Notes under the pieces: model-generated
Databases searched by the model: none
What the model saw: only the letters and a program-made list of their open reading frames with translations
What the model was told of the DNA's origin: nothing
Translations under genes and position numbers: made by a program
Assembly (NCBI GenBank): GCA_016793775.1
Contig: JAEULK010000043.1
Span: 1-64,000 of the forward strand
DNA: 64,000 bases
Direction: 5' to 3'
From: Sphingopyxis sp.
GTDB lineage: Bacteria > Pseudomonadota > Alphaproteobacteria > Sphingomonadales > Sphingomonadaceae
Shown here: positions 32,297-40,866 of the stretch, piece after piece
Position numbering within the stretch: the stretch's first letter is position 1
How the letters are laid out: every line of letters starts with the position of its first letter

Positions 32297-32358
32297 GGCA
32301 GCCCGCTCCGCACTTTTGCCTTTCGCGCGGCCGCCGCTTGCCGCTATGGGGCGCTGCC

Positions 32359-33963
32359 ATGACCGATTTGCACCTTCATCCTTCGCTGCGCGAACCCGCG
32401 CAAACGTCCAAGGCCTGGCCGTTCGAGGAAGCGCGCAAGCTGGTGAAACGCTATCCGCAGGGAAAGCCCGGCGGCGATCCGGTACTGTTCGAGACCGGCT
32501 ATGGCCCGTCGGGCCTGCCGCATATCGGCACGTTCAACGAAGTGCTGCGCACGACGATGGTGCGGCGCGCCTATGAGACGCTGACCGGCGGCGCGGCGAC
32601 GCGGCTCGTCGCGTTCAGCGACGACATGGACGGGCTGCGCAAGGTGCCCGACAATGTGCCGCAAAAGGAAATGCTGACCGCGCACCTCGGCAAGCCGTTG
32701 ACCGACATTCCCGATCCGTTCGGAAAGTACGACAGTTTTGCGCATCATAACAATGCGATGCTGCGCGAGTTTCTCGACCGTTTCGGCTTCGATTACGAGT
32801 TCGTCAGCTCGACCGAACGCTACAAGTCGGGGGCGTTCGACGAGGCGCTGAAGAATGTCCTGCGCCACAATCAGGACATCCTCGACATCATGCTGCCGAC
32901 GCTGCGTGCCGAGCGCGCGGCGACCTATTCGCCGATCCTGCCGGTCAGCCCGAAGTCGGGCGTGGTGCTGCAGGTGCCGGTTACCGTGGTCGATGCCGAC
33001 AAGGGCCTCGTGTCGTTCGAGGACGAGGGCGAGACGATCACCCATTCGATCCTGTCGGGCGGCGCCAAGCTGCAATGGAAGGTCGACTGGGCGATGCGCT
33101 GGGTCGCCCTGAGCGTCGATTACGAGATGTACGGCAAGGATCTGACCGACAGCGGCACGCAGTCGGGCAAGATCGCGCGCGCGCTGGGCGGGCAGAAGCC
33201 CGAAGGGCTGATCTATGAGATGTTCCTCGACGAAAAGGGCGAGAAGATTTCGAAATCGAAGGGCAATGGCCTGTCGATGGAGGAATGGCTGACCTATGGC
33301 AGCGAGGAGAGCCTGGCCTTTTTCGCCTATCGCGAGCCCAAGGCGGCCAAGCAGTTGCACATCGGCGTGGTGCCCAAGGCGGTCGACGAATATTTGCAGA
33401 TGCGCGGCAATTATCCCGCGCAGGAGGGTGACAAGAGGCTCGGCAATCCGGTGCATCATGTCCATGTCGCGCGCGGACAGGATGTGCCGACGACCGAATT
33501 GCCGGTGACCTTCGGCTTGCTGCTCAACCTCGTCGGGGTGATGGGCGCCGATGCGTCGAAGGACCAGATCTGGCGCTATCTCGGCCAATATGTCGAGGGT
33601 GCGGATGCCGCCACTTATCCGGAACTCGACCGGCTGATCGACAATGCGATGGCGTATAACCGCGACTATGTCGCGCCGACGCTGAAGCGCCGCAAGCCGG
33701 CGGGCGGCGAGGAGGCGGCGCTCGCCGAGCTCGACGCGAAGCTGGCGGCCTTGCCGACGGACGCCTCGGCCGACGATATCCAGAATATCGTGTATGAGAT
33801 CGGCAAGAACGAAGCCTATGGTTTTGAAAACCTGCGCGATTGGTTCAAGGCGCTGTACGAAACCCTGCTCGGGTCGAGTGCCGGGCCGCGCATGGGCAGC
33901 TTCATCGCCCTGTTCGGAATCGAGAACACGCGGCGGCTGATTGCGGAAGCGCTGGCAGCGTGA
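32359..33963 (+). CDS. lysS: Lysyl-tRNA synthetase, class I
   Basis: This 534-residue enzyme charges tRNA-Lys. It is the class I form, with a Rossmann fold rather than the class II fold of E. coli: the HIGH-like motif is PSGLPHIGTFNE near residue 55, and the KMSKS-like motif is GEKISKSKGNGLS near residue 300. An N-terminal KLVKRYP segment is typical. Class I LysRS is usual in alphaproteobacteria. The ATG at 32359 is preferred over one seven codons upstream. Confidence 0.96.
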   Translation: MTDLHLHPSLREPAQTSKAWPFEEARKLVKRYPQGKPGGDPVLFETGYGPSGLPHIGTFNEVLRTTMVRRAYETLTGGAATRLVAFSDDMDGLRKVPDNVPQKEMLTAHLGKPLTDIPDPFGKYDSFAHHNNAMLREFLDRFGFDYEFVSSTERYKSGAFDEALKNVLRHNQDILDIMLPTLRAERAATYSPILPVSPKSGVVLQVPVTVVDADKGLVSFEDEGETITHSILSGGAKLQWKVDWAMRWVALSVDYEMYGKDLTDSGTQSGKIARALGGQKPEGLIYEMFLDEKGEKISKSKGNGLSMEEWLTYGSEESLAFFAYREPKAAKQLHIGVVPKAVDEYLQMRGNYPAQEGDKRLGNPVHHVHVARGQDVPTTELPVTFGLLLNLVGVMGADASKDQIWRYLGQYVEGADAATYPELDRLIDNAMAYNRDYVAPTLKRRKPAGGEEAALAELDAKLAALPTDASADDIQNIVYEIGKNEAYGFENLRDWFKALYETLLGSSAGPRMGSFIALFGIENTRRLIAEALAA

Positions 33964-33980
33964 GAAGCCCTCCCACTCCG

Positions 33981-34053
33981 TTCGTCCCGAGCGAAGTCGA
34001 GGGGCGCAATGCGCGGCGCCAAACGGTCTCGACTTCGCTCGACACAAACGGAG
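33981..34053. repeat. Inverted repeat, GAGCGAAGTCGAG family copy 2
   Basis: CCGTTCGTCCCGAGCGAAGT... on the left and ...CTTCGCTCGACACAAACGGA on the right are inverted copies. They match the element at 30504-30582. It lies between lysS and the asparaginase-like gene. Confidence 0.85.
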
Positions 34054-34069
34054 TGCGGGGGACAGCGCG

Positions 34070-34555
34070 TTGATCGAAATCTTCACCACCGGCGGCACGA
34101 TAGACAAGGTCTATTTCGACGCGCTCAGCGAGTTCCAGATCGGCCCGGCGGCGATCCCCGACATGCTGCGCGAGAATAATGTCCATGTCCCGCACCGCGT
34201 CACGCAGCTGATGCGCAAGGACAGCCTGGAGCTGGACGATGCTGATCGCGCGGCGATCCGGGCTGCGGTCGAGGCGAGCGGTGCGGCGCACATTCTGGTC
34301 ACCCATGGCACCGACACGATGGTCGTCACCGGCCGCGTGCTGGCGGGTATCCCCGGCAAGACGATCGTGATGACCGGCGCGATGCAGCCCGCATCGGTGC
34401 GCGCGAGCGATGCCGAATTCAACGTCGGCTTCGCGCTCGCGGCGGCGCAGATCCTGCCGCCCGGGGTCTATATCGCGATGAACGGCATGATCTTCGACCC
34501 CGCGACGACCGAAAAGGATCGCGCGGCGGGGCGTTTCGTCGCGGGCGCCGCGTAA
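34070..34555 (+). CDS. Short asparaginase-like domain protein
   Basis: This 161-residue protein covers only the N-terminal domain of type I/II asparaginases: [12 protein letters not shown] contains the first catalytic Thr and [13 protein letters not shown] the second Thr-Asp pair. Normal asparaginases are about 330 residues, so the C-terminal domain is absent. The clean end suggests a compact family and not a fresh truncation. The start is a TTG at 34070. The stop codon overlaps the -35 element of the bufferin promoter. Confidence 0.8.
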   Translation: MIEIFTTGGTIDKVYFDALSEFQIGPAAIPDMLRENNVHVPHRVTQLMRKDSLELDDADRAAIRAAVEASGAAHILVTHGTDTMVVTGRVLAGIPGKTIVMTGAMQPASVRASDAEFNVGFALAAAQILPPGVYIAMNGMIFDPATTEKDRAAGRFVAGAA

Positions 34556-34576
34556 CCTTTTCGGTGGGCGTCCGAA
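34552..34576 (+). promoter_or_regulatory. ECF-sigma-like promoter of the bufferin operon
   Basis: GTAACC (34552-34557) and CGAA (34573-34576) are separated by 15 bp. This resembles the GTAACC/CGAA motif reported for SigF-dependent metal-response genes in Caulobacter. It overlaps the stop of the upstream gene and lies 53 bp before the first precursor ATG. The regulator itself is not in the window, so the assignment is inference. Confidence 0.55.
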
Positions 34577-34582
34577 TAGTCG

Positions 34583-34609
34583 GAGGGAGGGTCATCGGAC
34601 GCCTCCCTC
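34583..34609 (+). promoter_or_regulatory. Perfect 8-bp hairpin in the bufferin leader
   Basis: GAGGGAGG (34583-34590) and CCTCCCTC (34602-34609) form a perfect stem with an 11-nt loop. If transcription starts just after the CGAATA element, the mRNA would begin at or near this hairpin. The ribosome site GGAGGA lies a few bases downstream and remains free. Confidence 0.6.
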
Positions 34610-34628
34610 AGCTATGGAGGACGAATTC

Positions 34629-34913
34629 ATGAACAACAGCAAACTCGCCGGCCTGGTCGCCGCATCCGCCACCGCGCTTGCGCTCGCGGGCGCCGCCTTT
34701 GCCGCCGATGCCCCGGCGGGCAGCTCGGGCAAGGCGGTCGGCGCGAACGACACGGTCCATTGCTATGGCGTCAACAGCTGCAAGGGCACCGCCGACTGCA
34801 AGACCGCGACCAACGAATGCAAGGGCCAGAATGGCTGCAAGGGCCATGGTTTCAAGGCGGTCGCCGCCGCGAAATGCCTGAAGGACGGCGGCGTCATCGG
34901 CGACATCGGCTGA
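34629..34913 (+). CDS. bufA2: BufA2 family bufferin precursor 1
   Basis: This 94-residue exported precursor is of the bufferin type, a ribosomal peptide modified by an MNIO enzyme to bind copper. A Sec signal peptide runs to about residue 25 ([17 protein letters not shown], cut near AFA). The core has [21 protein letters not shown] and NGCKGHGF, with six cysteines at 45, 51, 57, 64, 70 and 83. The spacing is x5, x5, x6, x5, x12. GGAGGA precedes the ATG. It is the first gene of the operon with bufB and bufC. The family call rests on the sequence pattern and neighbours; modification has not been shown. Confidence 0.88.
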   Translation: MNNSKLAGLVAASATALALAGAAFAADAPAGSSGKAVGANDTVHCYGVNSCKGTADCKTATNECKGQNGCKGHGFKAVAAAKCLKDGGVIGDIG

Positions 34914-34924
34914 TCCGGATCGCG

Positions 34925-34954
34925 TCCCGCGCGGCGGCGCGCCGCCGCGCGGGA
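34925..34954 (+). repeat. Perfect 30-bp palindrome after precursor 1
   Basis: TCCCGCGCGGCGGCG is followed directly by its exact inverse CGCCGCCGCGCGGGA, 11 bp after the stop codon. The following bases are AGGATTTTC, so it is at best a partial terminator. It could stabilise the upstream mRNA or attenuate read-through. Confidence 0.85.
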
Positions 34955-35074
34955 AGGATTTTCATTCACCTGTGACCGAGATCATGCCAAAACCCTCCCG
35001 GGTCGTGTGACAAAGGCCAAGGGGCAGCGATTCGCCCCACCTTTATCTTCGTTATCAACGGGAAGGACGATCTC

Positions 35075-35380
35075 ATGACCAAGAATAAACTCGCCGGACT
35101 CATCGCCGCATCGGCGACCGCGCTCGCCCTGTCGGGTGCCGCCGTCGCCGGCGAAGCCCATGGCGCCAAGAAGGTCGGCGCGAACGACGAAGTCAAATGT
35201 TACGGCCTGAACAGCTGCAAGGGCACCTCGGATTGCAAGACCGAAGCCAGCTCGTGCAAGAGCGCGTCGGGCTGCAGCACCGCGGGCAACGACTGCAAGG
35301 GCGCCAATGCCTGCAAGGGCCAGGGCTTCAAGAAGGTCGCGGCCTCCAAATGCCTGGCCGACGGCGGCAAGATCGGCTGA
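35075..35380 (+). CDS. bufA2: BufA2 family bufferin precursor 2
   Basis: This 101-residue paralogue of the gene just upstream has almost the same signal peptide ([17 protein letters not shown]) and core motifs [31 protein letters not shown] and NACKGQGF. It has eight cysteines, at 42, 48, 54, 61, 67, 74, 80 and 93. Relative to precursor 1 it carries one extra x6-Cys-x5-Cys unit of 13 residues. AGGAAG-like GGGAAGGA precedes the ATG. It lies 161 bp after precursor 1 and 55 bp before bufB. Confidence 0.88.
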   Translation: MTKNKLAGLIAASATALALSGAAVAGEAHGAKKVGANDEVKCYGLNSCKGTSDCKTEASSCKSASGCSTAGNDCKGANACKGQGFKKVAASKCLADGGKIG

Positions 35381-35391
35381 TTTCGGTTGCG

Positions 35392-35416
35392 GCAGGTGCG
35401 GCCGCGCCGCACCTGC
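35392..35416 (+). repeat. Perfect 11-bp hairpin after precursor 2
   Basis: GCAGGTGCGGC (35392-35402) and GCCGCACCTGC (35406-35416) pair around a 3-nt loop, 11 bp after the precursor stop. No T-run follows. It lies exactly where precursor and enzyme expression should be separated. Confidence 0.85.
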
Positions 35417-35435
35417 TCGACTGAATGGAATAAAT

Positions 35436-36278
35436 ATGGATTGCAAGACCGCCCCGTCGCCCGGCTTCGGCCTCGGTCTGCGGCCCGACCATTATCCGGC
35501 GTTCCTGGCCGCGCCACAGCCGGTCGACTGGCTGGAAATCATCTCCGAAAATTACATGGTGCCCGGCGGCAAGCCGCTGGCGATGCTCGATGCCATCCGC
35601 GCCGACTATCCGATGGTGATGCACGGCGTGTCGCTGTCGATCGGGTCCGACGAGCCGCTGGACATGGACTATCTGGCCGATCTGAAGGCGCTGGCGGCGC
35701 GGGTCGAACCCCTGTGGATTTCGGACCATCTCTGCTGGACCGGGATCAACGCGCACAACAGCCATGATTTGCTGCCCTTGCCCTATGACGCCCCGGCGCT
35801 CGACTGTGTCGTCGGCAATATCGCGCGGGTGCAGGACTATCTCGGCCGCCGCATCCTGATCGAAAATCCGTCGAGCTATGTGACCTTCCGCTCGTCGGAC
35901 CGCAGCGAATGGGAATTCCTCGCCGAAATGGCCGAGCGCGCCGACTGCCTGCTGCTGCTGGACGTCAACAATATCTATGTCAGCGCGCGCAACCATGGTT
36001 TCGACCCGCTCGAGTATCTCGCGGGCCTGCCGGGGGACCGCATCCAGCAGATCCACCTCGCGGGGCACAGCGACATGGGCGACTATGTCATCGACACCCA
36101 CGACGCCGACGTCTGCAACGCGGTGTGGGAGCTTTATGGGCGGGCGTTGGCGATGGTCGGTCCGGTTGCGACGATGATCGAGCGCGACGACGATATTCCG
36201 CCGCTGGGCGACGTGATCGCCGAACTCGACCGCGCCCGGGCGCTCGCCGCGCGGGTGCTGGAGCCGGTGCATGGCTGA
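35436..36278 (+). CDS. bufB: MNIO/DUF692 bufferin-modifying enzyme
   Basis: MNIO enzymes are TIM-barrel multinuclear iron oxidases that modify cysteines in peptide precursors, for example to thiooxazoles in bufferins. This 280-residue protein has the family motifs [10 protein letters not shown] (Glu38), MHGVSLSIG (His63), ISDHLCW (Asp97, His98), IENPSSYV (Glu143), [10 protein letters not shown] (Asp176, Asn178, Asn179), QIHLAGH (His207, His211), DTHD (His222) and [11 protein letters not shown] (Glu249). All likely metal ligands are present. The ATG at 35436 has only a weak GGAA site. It overlaps bufC by 8 bp. Confidence 0.95.
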   Translation: MDCKTAPSPGFGLGLRPDHYPAFLAAPQPVDWLEIISENYMVPGGKPLAMLDAIRADYPMVMHGVSLSIGSDEPLDMDYLADLKALAARVEPLWISDHLCWTGINAHNSHDLLPLPYDAPALDCVVGNIARVQDYLGRRILIENPSSYVTFRSSDRSEWEFLAEMAERADCLLLLDVNNIYVSARNHGFDPLEYLAGLPGDRIQQIHLAGHSDMGDYVIDTHDADVCNAVWELYGRALAMVGPVATMIERDDDIPPLGDVIAELDRARALAARVLEPVHG

Positions 36279-37041
36279 GGCGCTGCGCGCGGTGCAGGCC
36301 CTTTTCCTCGCCGGGGTGACCGGCGGCGATGCCGGGGCCGAGGCGCTGATCGTCGACGACAACCGCGTCGGCGCGGCGCGGCGGCTCGACATCTATCGCA
36401 ACAATTACCGCGCCAGCCTGACGGGGGTACTCGCCGACCATTTCGAGCGCGTCCATGCCTGGCTCGGCGACGACCAGTTCGACAATGTCGCCGGGGCCTA
36501 TATCGACCGGCACCCATCGCGGACGCGCAATTTGCGCCATTATGGCGAGGAATTTCCGGCGTTTCTGGCGCATCATTATCCCGACGACGGCGAACTGGCC
36601 GAACTGGCGGCGCTCGATTGGGCGCTGCGGGGGTCGTTCGATGCTGCCGATGCGGTGCCGCTCGATGCGGAACAGGTGGACTCGCTCCGCGACGACTGGA
36701 TCGAGCGGCCGCTGATGCTGCATCCCTCGGCGCAATTGCTGACCCAGCACCACAATAGCCGGGCGATCTGGAGCGCGCTCGATGCGGACGAAACGCCGCC
36801 CGATGCGGCGCCGCTCGCCGGTCAGCTAATATTGCTGGTGTGGCGTCTTGGCACGCAATCGCAATTTCGCACTCTGGGGGACGACGAGGCGCGGGCGTTG
36901 AGGATGCTCGCCGCGGGCGCCAGCTTCACCGATCTCAGCGTCGAGGCAATCGACCGGCTCGGCGAGGCCGCCGCGATGGAGGCGCTGGCGGGCTGGCTTG
37001 GCCGCTGGCTTGCCGACGAAGTGCTGATCCTCGCCGATTAG
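36271..37041 (+). CDS. bufC: DUF2063 partner protein of the MNIO enzyme
   Basis: This 256-residue protein of the DUF2063 family normally sits next to MNIO genes and is thought to recognise or deliver the precursor peptide. Conserved features include [20 protein letters not shown] near residue 35, [15 protein letters not shown] and [11 protein letters not shown]. The C-terminal half is a beta-rich domain with HHNSRAIW and the closing [11 protein letters not shown] helix. It overlaps bufB and its stop overlaps that of the convergent desaturase. Confidence 0.93.
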   Translation: MAEALRAVQALFLAGVTGGDAGAEALIVDDNRVGAARRLDIYRNNYRASLTGVLADHFERVHAWLGDDQFDNVAGAYIDRHPSRTRNLRHYGEEFPAFLAHHYPDDGELAELAALDWALRGSFDAADAVPLDAEQVDSLRDDWIERPLMLHPSAQLLTQHHNSRAIWSALDADETPPDAAPLAGQLILLVWRLGTQSQFRTLGDDEARALRMLAAGASFTDLSVEAIDRLGEAAAMEALAGWLGRWLADEVLILAD

Positions 37042-38072
37042 GCGCGAACCGCAGTCACTTGCCGCAAGACGCTGAGATAATTGGGCGCGATCGTCATCTC
37101 GCCGTGCCGCCCCGCGCGCGCCAGCGCGGCATGGACCTCTGGCAACCGGTAACAGGGCACGCCCATGAACAGATGATGCTCGGCGTGATAATTAACCCAG
37201 TAGGGCGCGACCGTCGCACGCGCGAGCCAGCCGGCGCGGGTGGTGCGGGCGTGGGTGAAGGGATCGTCGCTGCCGGTCGTCGTGCAGGCATGTTCGGCGA
37301 TGTTGCGGACGCGCAGATAGAGCTGGAAGGTCGTGGCGAGGCCCGCAAGCCAGAGCAGCCAGGGCGTCCAGCCGTAGAGGACGAGCGATGCGCCGAGCAG
37401 CACGGCCTGCACGAGCAGGAAACGCCCGACCGCGCGGGTCACCGCCATCGCGCCGGCGGCATCGACCGTCGGTGACGTCATGCCGTCGTCGGATTGCTTG
37501 TTGAAGGGCGTGCCCGCCTTGGTGCTCGCCCGTCCCTTCTCAGGCTTCTCGCCGCGCAGCATCGCCCTCAGCCCGACGATCGCGAAGCCGAATTGCGCCA
37601 TGCGCTGCCTGAAAAAGGTCTGGCCGGTCAGGTCGCGCAGGACCTTGCGCCAGAGGCTGGCGCGCGTGGTCGGAAAGGGTTTCGACAGCGCGAGGTCGGG
37701 ATCCTCGGGCTGCTGGGTGAATTTGTGGTGCTGCAAATGATAGGTGCGATAGGCGATCAGGTCCGATCCGACGGCGGCCCCGGTGAGCCATTCGCCGAGG
37801 AAATTGTTGAGTTTTCGGTTCGGATGCAGCGCGCCATGGGCGGCGTCGTGCATCAGGATCGCGAAACCGAGCTGGCGCCCGCCGACGAGGATGATCGCCG
37901 CGAGCCAGGCCAGCGGATTGGCGAGCCAAGCGGCGAGGCCGATCACCGCGATGCTGACGATCCATCCATGCGCGACGAGCCAGATGCCGCGCCAGGGCGA
38001 GGCGCGGGTGATCGCGGCCCATTCGGCGCGGTCGAAAAAACGGTCGGGGGGCAGGAGGCGGACGGCGGGCAT
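37038..38072 (-). CDS. Membrane fatty acid desaturase
   Basis: This 344-residue inner-membrane di-iron protein has three histidine boxes: HDAAHGALHP, HLQHHKF and YHAEHHLFMG. Hydrophobic helices lie between them. The family introduces double bonds in lipids or hydroxylates carotenoids; the substrate is not clear here. The ATG at 38072 gives MPAVRLLPPDRFFDRAEW; the frame is open 15 codons further up. It converges on bufC with 4 bp overlap. Confidence 0.92.
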   Translation of the reverse strand: MPAVRLLPPDRFFDRAEWAAITRASPWRGIWLVAHGWIVSIAVIGLAAWLANPLAWLAAIILVGGRQLGFAILMHDAAHGALHPNRKLNNFLGEWLTGAAVGSDLIAYRTYHLQHHKFTQQPEDPDLALSKPFPTTRASLWRKVLRDLTGQTFFRQRMAQFGFAIVGLRAMLRGEKPEKGRASTKAGTPFNKQSDDGMTSPTVDAAGAMAVTRAVGRFLLVQAVLLGASLVLYGWTPWLLWLAGLATTFQLYLRVRNIAEHACTTTGSDDPFTHARTTRAGWLARATVAPYWVNYHAEHHLFMGVPCYRLPEVHAALARAGRHGEMTIAPNYLSVLRQVTAVRA

Positions 38073-38219
38073 GGGACGACTATAACCGGTTGCGAAGCAA
38101 AACCCAATCCCTCCCATTATGGAGCAAATCCGGGGCTTTGCGGACCGGCGGGATAAGATTTTGGAAACCCCTTTCTGGCACAGATTTCGGCGAGGATCGA
38201 CATCAGCGGGGACGGCGGT

Positions 38220-40859
38220 TTGGGTTTGAAGCGGGCCATCGTGCGGCCGGAGAACAGCGATCCGTCATCCGACCAGTCGCTGTTCGATTCGCCGGAGTTC
38301 GTGACGCGCCTGACGCGCGTCGCGCAGCTGTGGCATCATGTGCTGGTCAGCCGCGCGCTCGTCTATTTCGCCTGTGCCTTTTTTCCTGGCCTGCCGGGCT
38401 TTTTCGATCGGCCCTCGCAATGGCTGCTCCTCGGCATCGGGATCGGCTGCGACCTGGTGCTGACGGTGATCGGCCAGTTGTCGCGCAGCGCGCGCAGCGG
38501 CCGGCCGAAGCGTATCGGGCTGTGGTGCGCCGCCTGCATGACCCTGATCGCGCTCGGCACGCTGATGACGAGCATCGCGATGTTTATATCCTCCACGGGC
38601 GACGGCACGCTCTATCTCGACGCCTTCGCCGCGATCCGCATCGGCGCGGTGCTGATCGCGGCCGCGGCGGTGGCGATCGCGCGCCCCGCCTTTTTCGCCT
38701 TCGCGGGGGCGACCGCGCTCGGCGGTGCGATCGGCAAGGCGTCGATTCCCTTTGCCATCGCGGCGATGATCTTCCTCGTCCTGCTGATCGTCATGGTGCG
38801 CGAGGATGTCCGCCACGAACGGCGCAGCGGCCGCGCCAAGGCGCGGCAGATCAGCGACCAGCAGCGCGCGCTCAACCTGATGCGCGATTTCGAGCGCGCC
38901 GGGCGCGGCTGGTTCTGGGAAACCGACCGCCACGGCCAGCTTGTCTACATCTCGCCGACGGTCGCGGCGAAGCTGGGGCGCCCGCTCGCCGAGCTGACCG
39001 GCAAGCCCTTCACCGACATCATCCAGAAACGGCTCGGCAAGGATGAGAGCGAGGAGCGCACTTTGGGCTTCAGCCTGTCGTCGCGCACCCCGTTCAAGGA
39101 GCTGACGGTGCAGGCGGCGGTGCCGGGCGAGGAGCGCTGGTGGTCGATCTCGGGCCATCCGATCAGCAACGAACTCGGCAATTTCCAGGGCTTTCGCGGC
39201 AGCGGCACCGATCTTACCGAAAAGAAGAAGTCCGAGCGCGAGATCAACCAGCTCGCGCGCTACGACGTGCTGACCGGGCTCGCCAACCGGCTCCACATCA
39301 CCGATCTGCTCGAACGCGCGCTGAAGAACCATATCGGCCAGCCGCAGCCGTGCGCGATGATGCTGATGGACCTCGACCGCTTCAAGGCGGTGAACGATAC
39401 GCTCGGCCATCCGGTCGGCGACCAGTTGCTGCAACAGGTCGCGGCGCGGCTGACCCAGATCATCGGCGACCGCGGTCAGGTCGGACGCCTCGGCGGCGAC
39501 GAATTCCAGATCGTGCTGCCGCAGATCACCCACGCCGACAAGCTCGCCAACATCGCCAATGCGATCATCCTCAGCATCGCCAAGCCCTTTTCGATCGAGG
39601 GCGAACAGGTGCGGGTGGGATCGTCGATCGGCATCGCGGTTTCCGATGGGGCGGGGGTGTCGGCATCGGCGCTGGTGCGCAACGCCGACCTGGCGCTTTA
39701 CGCCGCCAAGGATGCCGGGCGCGGCGTCTATCGTTTCTATGCCGATGCGATGCACAACCAGGCGAGCGAGCGCAAGGCGATCGAGGATGCGCTGCGCGAC
39801 GCGCTCGCCAAGGACGAACTCAAGCTCGTCTATCAGCCGATCGTCGACGTCGCGAGCGAGCGGGTCTCGGGATTTGAGGCTCTAATCAGGTGGCAGCGCG
39901 GCAGCGGCGACGCGATCAGCCCGGCGAAGTTCATCCCCATCGCCGAGGAATCGAACCTGATCATCCCGATCGGCGAATGGATCGTCCGATCGGCCTGCGC
40001 GGCGATCGCCGAGCTTGGCGCCGGATATCGTGTCGCGGTCAACGTCTCGCCGCGCCAGTTCGCCAACGACAAATTGCCCGCGACGATCATGAGCGCGGTG
40101 TCGGCGGCGGGCATCCGCCCCGAGCAGCTCGAGCTCGAGATCACCGAAGGCGTATTCCTCGACGAAAGCCCCGAAAATCTGGAGATGTTCCAGCGGTTGA
40201 AGCGCACCGGCGTGCGCCTCGCGCTCGACGATTTCGGCACCGGCTATTCGGCGCTTGGCTATCTGAAAAAGGCGCCGTTCGACAAGATCAAGATCGACCA
40301 GAGCTTCGTGCGCGGTGCCGCCGACAGGAGCAGCATGAACGCCGCGATCATCTCGTCGATCGTCGGGCTGGCGGCGGCGCTCAAGATGGAGACGACGGCC
40401 GAGGGGGTCGAGACGCACGACGACCTCGACCTGATCCGCGGCCTCGGGTGCAGCCATGTCCAGGGCTATATCTATGGCAAGCCGATGACGCTGGCCGAGG
40501 CGCTGGCGCTGCTGCGCGGGGGCGAGGGCCGGGTCGTGGCGCAGGGCTACAAGAGCGCGCGCGAGGCGCGCAGTCGCACCTTCCGTACCATCCAGGTCGA
40601 AAGCGGCAGCCATCGCTATGAGGCGATCGTCCGCAATGTGTCGACGCGCGGCGCGATGATCGAGGGGCTGTGGAACGTGCCGCAGGGAACGCGCTTCCGG
40701 CTCGAATTCGGCCCCGAACTGACCCTCGACGCCGAGGCGCGCTGGTCGGAGGAGAACCGCGTCGGGGTGCAATTCGCGCAGGCGGTCGAGATCACGACGC
40801 TGATCGGCGGCACGGCATCGGCGCCGGCGGGCCGGCCGCGGATCGACCGGGCCGCTTGA
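38220..40859 (+). CDS. Membrane PAS-GGDEF-EAL-PilZ c-di-GMP protein
   Basis: The protein is about 879 residues. Its N-terminus has around five hydrophobic helices (residues 45-195), followed by a PAS-like sensor (WFWETDRHGQLVYISPTVAA), a GGDEF domain with intact LGGDEFQIVLP, an EAL domain with GFEALIRWQ and the DDFGTGYSALGYL loop, and a C-terminal PilZ-like domain (NVSTRGAMIEG). It probably both makes and degrades, or senses, c-di-GMP at the membrane. It has no ATG near the start; TTG at 38220 or 38226 is used. Confidence 0.93.
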   Translation: MGLKRAIVRPENSDPSSDQSLFDSPEFVTRLTRVAQLWHHVLVSRALVYFACAFFPGLPGFFDRPSQWLLLGIGIGCDLVLTVIGQLSRSARSGRPKRIGLWCAACMTLIALGTLMTSIAMFISSTGDGTLYLDAFAAIRIGAVLIAAAAVAIARPAFFAFAGATALGGAIGKASIPFAIAAMIFLVLLIVMVREDVRHERRSGRAKARQISDQQRALNLMRDFERAGRGWFWETDRHGQLVYISPTVAAKLGRPLAELTGKPFTDIIQKRLGKDESEERTLGFSLSSRTPFKELTVQAAVPGEERWWSISGHPISNELGNFQGFRGSGTDLTEKKKSEREINQLARYDVLTGLANRLHITDLLERALKNHIGQPQPCAMMLMDLDRFKAVNDTLGHPVGDQLLQQVAARLTQIIGDRGQVGRLGGDEFQIVLPQITHADKLANIANAIILSIAKPFSIEGEQVRVGSSIGIAVSDGAGVSASALVRNADLALYAAKDAGRGVYRFYADAMHNQASERKAIEDALRDALAKDELKLVYQPIVDVASERVSGFEALIRWQRGSGDAISPAKFIPIAEESNLIIPIGEWIVRSACAAIAELGAGYRVAVNVSPRQFANDKLPATIMSAVSAAGIRPEQLELEITEGVFLDESPENLEMFQRLKRTGVRLALDDFGTGYSALGYLKKAPFDKIKIDQSFVRGAADRSSMNAAIISSIVGLAAALKMETTAEGVETHDDLDLIRGLGCSHVQGYIYGKPMTLAEALALLRGGEGRVVAQGYKSAREARSRTFRTIQVESGSHRYEAIVRNVSTRGAMIEGLWNVPQGTRFRLEFGPELTLDAEARWSEENRVGVQFAQAVEITTLIGGTASAPAGRPRIDRAA

Positions 40860-40866
40860 TCCGGCG

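Noticed and set aside
34975..35074. A second ECF promoter before precursor 2
   Set aside because: GTGTGACA and CGATTC-like elements can be seen, but they do not match the GTAACC/CGAA pair well enough to call.
36840..37475. An open frame on the plus strand across the end of bufC and the desaturase gene
   Set aside because: It is out of frame with bufC and antisense to the histidine-box desaturase, and its product has no recognisable features.
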